DNA of 45,377 bases. Origin: a virus. The position numbers and the translations under genes are program-made. The stretch lies in the IMG/VR virus record IMGVR_UViG_3300028394_000120, positions 1 through 45,377 of that record; one strand, given 5' to 3'. How positions within the stretch are numbered: position 1 is the first letter of the stretch; the number at the start of each line of letters is the position of its first letter. The notes beneath the pieces were generated by a model. It searched no databases. It had not been told where the DNA came from and worked only from the letters and a program-made list of their open reading frames with translations. Positions 41,692 through 45,377 of the stretch are shown here, piece after piece.

Positions 41692-42143
41692 TGTGGTACA
41701 GCCGCGTAGTTGCCAGCCTTGGTGCCATCCCAGACTTCATAAATCACTACGAGCGTGAACTTGAAGATGCCAAAAAGGACTGCAAGATCTACGGCCTAGT
41801 GGAAAAGAATATCACCGCTTTGCCCGGCATCACTGAGTTTAGGTACAATCAACTGCAAGAGATTGAGGCAGTACTAAACTATCTCAATATCCAACTGCGT
41901 AAGATACGTAGAAAACATTTTCAAAAGTATCTTGAAGGGTACGCTCGTGCGCTGACATCAAGAGATGCTGAAAAGTATGTGGACGGCGAAGACGAAGTTA
42001 TTGACTACGAAACCTTGATCAATGAAGTGGCGTACCTGCGTAATCGCTGGTTAGGCATACTCAAGGGGCTGGACACCAAACAGTGGCAAATGGGACATGT
42101 GGTCCGCCTAAGAACTGCAGGCATGGAAGACATCCAGGTGTAA
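41691..42143 (+). CDS. uvsY: UvsY-like recombination mediator
   Basis: A 150-residue helical protein similar in size and layout to T4 UvsY (137 aa). The N-terminal half holds YERELEDAKKDCKIYG and ITEFRYNQLQEIEAVLNYLNIQLRKIRRKHFQKYLEGYARALTSRDAEKY (T4: IEAQKKVALKARLDYYSGRG-FSMDRYEKSEMK). Next comes the YDE-type acidic step, and then LINEVAYLRNRWLGILKGLDTKQWQMGHVVRLRTAGMEDI, matching T4 LQYWGILLDFCSGALDAIKSRGFAIKHIQDMRAFEA. UvsY loads UvsX on gp32-covered ssDNA. Adjacency to uvsX supports the call. Its stop codon is part of a late-promoter box for the next gene. Confidence 0.75.
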   Translation: MWYSRVVASLGAIPDFINHYERELEDAKKDCKIYGLVEKNITALPGITEFRYNQLQEIEAVLNYLNIQLRKIRRKHFQKYLEGYARALTSRDAEKYVDGEDEVIDYETLINEVAYLRNRWLGILKGLDTKQWQMGHVVRLRTAGMEDIQV

Positions 42144-42146
42144 ATA
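42141..42146 (+). promoter_or_regulatory. Late promoter box TGTAAATA, 5 nt from the ATG
   Basis: The sequence reads TGTAAATACCTGC-ATG; its TAA is the uvsY-like stop. No ribosome site is present, so the glycan-gene operon is predicted to begin with a leaderless message. Confidence 0.55.
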
Positions 42147-42151
42147 CCTGC

Positions 42152-42907
42152 ATGAAAATCGTCATAGTAACTGGTGGCTTTGATCCTCTGCATTCCGGGC
42201 ATATCTCTTACCTAAATCATGCTGATCACCTGGGTGATCACGTGGTTGTGGGCCTAAACTCTGATGCGTGGCTCACACGCAAAAAAGGCCGCCCATTCAT
42301 GCCCTGGCGCGAACGCATGATTGTGTTGGACAATCTACACATGGTTGGGGAAGTAATCGAATTCAACGACGATGACGGATCCAGCATTGATGCTATCCGC
42401 AAGGTCAAGGAAAAATATCCCAACGATGAAATTGTGTTTGCCAACGGCGGAGACCGTACATCCAAAAACATTCCAGAACAGGTATTTGATGATGTGGAAT
42501 TTGTGTTTGGGGTCGGAGGGGAAGACAAAGCCAATTCTAGTTCCTGGATATTAGAGGAGTGGAAAACTCCCAAAACATCACGTGCCTGGGGTTACTATCG
42601 TGTGTTACACGAAGTAGGCACACATACCAAACTCAAAGAACTTACTGTGGCACCCAAAACATGTTTGAGTATGCAACGTCACGATCAACGTGCAGAGTTT
42701 TGGTTTGTGGCCCAAGGTGAAGCCGCAGTTTACACACTAGACAGTTCAAGCGATCACGACTTGGTAGGTACATATGGACCGCACGAATATATTTGGATTG
42801 CTAAAAATCAATGGCACATGTTGTGCAACGAAACTGACCAACCACTCAAACTAATTGAAATACAATACGGTGAGAATTGTGTAGAAGAGGATATCGAGCG
42901 CAGATGA
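42152..42907 (+). CDS. Nucleotidyltransferase-cupin fusion (sugar metabolism)
   Basis: A 251-residue two-domain enzyme. Residues 1-130 are a cytidylyltransferase-like domain with GGFDPLHSGHISYL (the HxGH nucleotide-binding motif), VVVGLNSDAWLTRKKGRPFMPWRERM and a FANGGDR motif, as in RfaE/TagD-type enzymes. Residues about 140-245 are a cupin like the C-terminal mannose-6-phosphate isomerase domain: WGYYRVLHE, LSMQRHDQRAEFWFVAQGEAAVY and HEYIWIAKNQWHMLCN. Together they suggest making or processing an activated sugar. The start at 42152 is preferred to an upstream ATG inside uvsY. It overlaps the following glycosyltransferase by 4 bp. Confidence 0.88.
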   Translation: MKIVIVTGGFDPLHSGHISYLNHADHLGDHVVVGLNSDAWLTRKKGRPFMPWRERMIVLDNLHMVGEVIEFNDDDGSSIDAIRKVKEKYPNDEIVFANGGDRTSKNIPEQVFDDVEFVFGVGGEDKANSSSWILEEWKTPKTSRAWGYYRVLHEVGTHTKLKELTVAPKTCLSMQRHDQRAEFWFVAQGEAAVYTLDSSSDHDLVGTYGPHEYIWIAKNQWHMLCNETDQPLKLIEIQYGENCVEEDIERR

Positions 42908-43593
42908 AAGACATTATACCAATCTTTATTGGCTATGATCCGCGTGAGGCCATAGCATATCACACCTGTGTCAACAGCATTATTAGACACGCAAGCAGAC
43001 CTGTGAGTATTGTGCCTGTAGCACTGAATCTGTTCCGGGACTATTCGGAAACACACACTGACGGTAGCAATCACTTTATCTACACAAGATTTTTGGTGCC
43101 GTACTTGATGGGATTTTCGGGTTCGGCTATCTTCATTGACGGTGACATGATTGTGCGTGGTGATGTTGCAGAACTTTGGGCTATGAAAGATGTTACCAAA
43201 GACGTGCAAGTGGTCAAGCATGTCTACAAGACTCGCATGCCTGTGAAATACCTAGGTTCTAAAAATGAAGACTATCCTAGAAAAAATTGGTCTAGTGTTA
43301 TTTTGTGGAATTGTAATAGTTTTCCCAATCGTAAACTTTCTCCTGAGTTTGTGCAACGATCCACAGGTAGTGAACTCCACCGCTTCTCGTGGTTGGATGA
43401 TACTCGCATTGGTGAATTGCCGCCAGAATGGAACTGGTTACCCGATGAATACGGGCCTAATCCCGCGGCCAAGTTGTTGCATTACACCCTGGGCACTCCA
43501 TGCTTTCACGAGTTTGCTGACACTCCCATGGGTAGTGAATGGCACAGAGAACGCATACTAACTGAATATTGCCAGCAAAGGTCAATAGAATGA
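42904..43593 (+). CDS. Glycosyltransferase (GT8-like, DxD)
   Basis: A 229-residue GT-A-type glycosyltransferase. It begins DIIPIFIGYDPREAIAYHTCVNSIIRHA, a start typical of GT8-like enzymes. The metal and nucleotide-sugar binding motif is FIDGDMIVRGDVAELW with D79-G-D81. WSSVILWNCNSF is the acceptor-side motif and LLHYTLGTPCFHE supplies a late His. Sugar donor and acceptor are unknown. ATGA overlap with the gene upstream and one-base-shifted overlap with the gene downstream show an operon. It probably glycosylates DNA, a virion protein or a host surface molecule. Confidence 0.87.
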   Translation: MKDIIPIFIGYDPREAIAYHTCVNSIIRHASRPVSIVPVALNLFRDYSETHTDGSNHFIYTRFLVPYLMGFSGSAIFIDGDMIVRGDVAELWAMKDVTKDVQVVKHVYKTRMPVKYLGSKNEDYPRKNWSSVILWNCNSFPNRKLSPEFVQRSTGSELHRFSWLDDTRIGELPPEWNWLPDEYGPNPAAKLLHYTLGTPCFHEFADTPMGSEWHRERILTEYCQQRSIE

Positions 43594-44591
43594 TCTGGGA
43601 ACAGGAAGACGAATCATCATATATTCCGCCTCCGCCGCCAGAACCTCCTGCTCCGCCCGAACCGCATGTGTTAGATCAAGTGGTTCCTGAGATACGGGAA
43701 ATATTTGATAACATACTAAAGTATCGAGTGGATCCAGCAGGATCCACTTACGGTATCACACTCCAAACGTTGAGTGAACAATTGGCGGCGCTACCGGTCA
43801 ACAACATAGTGAGCACCGACAGCGAATACAGATACGAAAGAAAAGGTCATATGTACGATCCCATACTAAGCAGTTTTGTACAAGGTGCCGGGGGTCAAAT
43901 CAGCACCTGGGCCCGAGAAGAACACACAGAAACTGCTGTGGTGTTGCGTGGCATCACCAAACGCAAACAAATGGATGCCTGCCGCGCCTCAGGAAGAGAT
44001 TTCTACTATATTGACACTGGCTACTTTGGTAACGGTAAAAGAAAACTGTATCACAGAATTACCAAAAATGATGTGCAATGGTTTGGTGATATTGTAGAAC
44101 GTCCCTGGGACAGACTAGAAAAAACCAATGCAAGACCAAAAAAAATGCGCCCGGGCACAAATATTCTTTTGGCACCGCCCAGTCAAAAGTTACTGAACAA
44201 CTACGATATCATACTTGACGATTGGTTGGAGACTGTACAACAAGAAATCAAAAAGTACTCAGACAGACCTGTTGTTGTAAGAACCAAACAGGGTCGTAGT
44301 GCCAGAATTTTTGATGACACAATAGAGATGGCCTTGGATCGTGATGTGCATTGCTTGGTCACATTCTCCAGTATTGCCGCAGGCGAAGCCTTGCTACATG
44401 GTAAACCAGCAATCACACTGGGTCCAAATGCGGCCGGACCGTTGTGTAGTCAAAGTCTTGCTGAAATAGAAAACCCGCGCCGACCCAGCCTAGAGGAAGT
44501 GGAAGCCTGGGCACGACACATGGCATATTGTCAATTTACAGAAGTGGACATGCGTGATGGCACAGCCTGGCGCATATTAAACAATGCTTGA
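43590..44591 (+). CDS. GT-B/capsule-type glycosyltransferase-like protein (333 aa)
   Basis: The N-terminus carries an unusual polyproline stretch (YIPPPPPEPPAPPEP, residues 10-25). The C-terminal half (about 190-310) looks like a GT-B or capsular-polysaccharide-type fold: TNILLAPPSQKL, RPVVVRTKQGR, and HCLVTFSSIAAGEALLHGKPAITLGPNA, the usual nucleotide-sugar binding loop. The middle includes YYIDTGYFGNGKRKLYHRITKN. The reaction is unknown. The start shares ATGA with the upstream stop. The next gene is a relative, so the two may act in sequence. Confidence 0.7.
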   Translation: MIWEQEDESSYIPPPPPEPPAPPEPHVLDQVVPEIREIFDNILKYRVDPAGSTYGITLQTLSEQLAALPVNNIVSTDSEYRYERKGHMYDPILSSFVQGAGGQISTWAREEHTETAVVLRGITKRKQMDACRASGRDFYYIDTGYFGNGKRKLYHRITKNDVQWFGDIVERPWDRLEKTNARPKKMRPGTNILLAPPSQKLLNNYDIILDDWLETVQQEIKKYSDRPVVVRTKQGRSARIFDDTIEMALDRDVHCLVTFSSIAAGEALLHGKPAITLGPNAAGPLCSQSLAEIENPRRPSLEEVEAWARHMAYCQFTEVDMRDGTAWRILNNA

Positions 44592-45377
44592 TTGTGTGGT
44601 TTATGTTTCCAGTGTGGCCAATGTTAAAAAGCACACACGCAAAACTCAATGTCTTGAAAGTTTTGCCACAGGGGTGGCCAGTTCAGGAGGCCTAGTGCGT
44701 GTTGAACGAGATTATGTTTACACACCCAGTCGTCTGGCAGTGATGTTGGGCTGGGCAACCACCAACACCGGTGGACGTAACATAACCTTACGCAAAGAAA
44801 TCATAGCAGAACAACGTAGACGTGGACTCGATACCATGTGTATTGATGCTAGTTGTTGGAAGTATACGGATGACGGCAGTAGGTATCTACGCTACAGTTT
44901 GAATGGACCGTTCTATGATCGTGCTGAATACGCCAATCATAACAGCGACTCAAGTAAGTGGGACGAAATCCGACAAGCATTACATATTGAATTAAAATCT
45001 CCACAATCAAATCTTCAGGGTCATGTTTTGATTTGTATGCAACGTGATGGCGGCTTTAGCATGAAAGCATTGGATCCCATGACATGGCTTAATGGAAAAA
45101 TTAGACAAATTCGACAACATACCCAACGCCAGATCATGATACGTCCTCACCCAGGAGATTATAGATCTGAAGATTTTCACAAGTGGAACAAAAGACAACT
45201 CAATAACGATACCAGCATCATGATAGCGGATCCTGCAATTACGCAGTTGACAGACAATCTAAACGGTGCTCATGCCGCAGTATTCTTCAACAGCAGTGCC
45301 AGTGTAGCGGCTGTGTGTGCTGGCATACCTGTGTTTGCGGATGATTCAAGTTGTGTAGCCTGGGCGGTGGCCAATCA
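44584..45377 (+). CDS. GT-B/capsule-type protein, N-terminal 264 residues (3' end outside window)
   Basis: An open frame runs from ATG 44584 to the window edge without a stop. It overlaps the previous gene by 8 bp. Near the cut end it has RPHPGDYRSEDF (about 188) and HAAVFFNSSASVAAVCAGIPVFADD (about 230-255), the same type of binding loop as the previous protein. The upstream half includes DTMCIDASCWKYTDDGSRYLRYSLNG, comparable to the YYIDTGYF region there. It is therefore a paralogue and probably another glycan enzyme. The true length is unknown. Confidence 0.7.
   Translation, partial: MLDCVVYVSSVANVKKHTRKTQCLESFATGVASSGGLVRVERDYVYTPSRLAVMLGWATTNTGGRNITLRKEIIAEQRRRGLDTMCIDASCWKYTDDGSRYLRYSLNGPFYDRAEYANHNSDSSKWDEIRQALHIELKSPQSNLQGHVLICMQRDGGFSMKALDPMTWLNGKIRQIRQHTQRQIMIRPHPGDYRSEDFHKWNKRQLNNDTSIMIADPAITQLTDNLNGAHAAVFFNSSASVAAVCAGIPVFADDSSCVAWAVAN

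Noticed and set aside
1-45377. tRNA genes
   Set aside because: No cloverleaf with a GGTTCRA-type T-arm and CCA end was noticed on either strand; a dedicated scan would be needed to exclude one fully.

Overview
This window is a contiguous piece of a T4-superfamily myovirus (Caudoviricetes with a contractile tail). It carries recognisable homologues of T4 gp13, gp14, gp15, gp18, gp19, gp4, gp16, gp17, gp32, UvsX and UvsY, together with dNMP kinase (gp1) and a DexA-type exonuclease. Genes are tightly packed, starts and stops often overlap, and no tRNA, CRISPR array or insertion sequence was seen. The glycan genes, 2OG oxygenase, radical-SAM genes and repeat-rich fibre proteins resemble those of T4-like phages from water. 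The host cannot be named from the sequence; a Gram-negative bacterium is my inference.

Layout. (1) 1-9743 (+): an array of four collagen-like or beta-repeat fibre genes, one of 2171 codons, plus one 42-codon gene. (2) 9738-12915 (-): Nudix hydrolase, gp15 and gp14, followed upstream by an HNH endonuclease (12918-13628). (3) 13702-15618 (+): a conserved unknown protein and gp13, then a GIY-YIG endonuclease on the minus strand. (4) 16292-18139 (+): DexA-like exonuclease, 2OG-Fe(II) oxygenase and dNMP kinase behind a strong sigma70-type promoter, then a minus-strand HNH-like zinc protein. (5) 18542-25158 (+): an enlarged sheath gp18, tube gp19, a tube-like paralogue, a conserved small protein, gp4 and small terminase gp16. 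(6) 25180-30841 (+): candidate internal head proteins, including three small proteins whose N-termini resemble the T4 capsid-targeting sequence, a 982-residue protein with an AT-hook and an EF-hand loop, and an exported DNA/RNA nuclease. (7) 30944-35558 (+): two tandem twitch-domain radical SAM proteins, an SGNH hydrolase and large terminase gp17. (8) 35577-38372 (+): a 931-residue protein with two glycine-zipper tracts. (9) 38557-42143 (+): gp32, an unknown protein, UvsX, an acidic protein and a UvsY-like mediator. (10) 42152-45377 (+): nucleotidyltransferase-cupin fusion, a DxD glycosyltransferase and two related GT-B/capsule-type proteins, the last cut by the window edge.

Regulation. A T4-type late promoter core (TAAATA, often CTAAATA or CATAAATA) recurs at gene starts on both strands. 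At several genes the box ends only 4-7 nt before the ATG and no Shine-Dalgarno is possible, so leaderless late mRNAs are predicted. Two host-type promoters with 17-bp spacers (13646-13674 and 16257-16285) drive putative early genes, each back-to-back with a minus-strand late box serving a homing endonuclease.

The least explained parts are the CTS-like cargo proteins, the radical SAM pair with its upstream 25-codon ORF, the leaderless late-promoter architecture, and the inverted gp14-gp15 block with its homing endonucleases.
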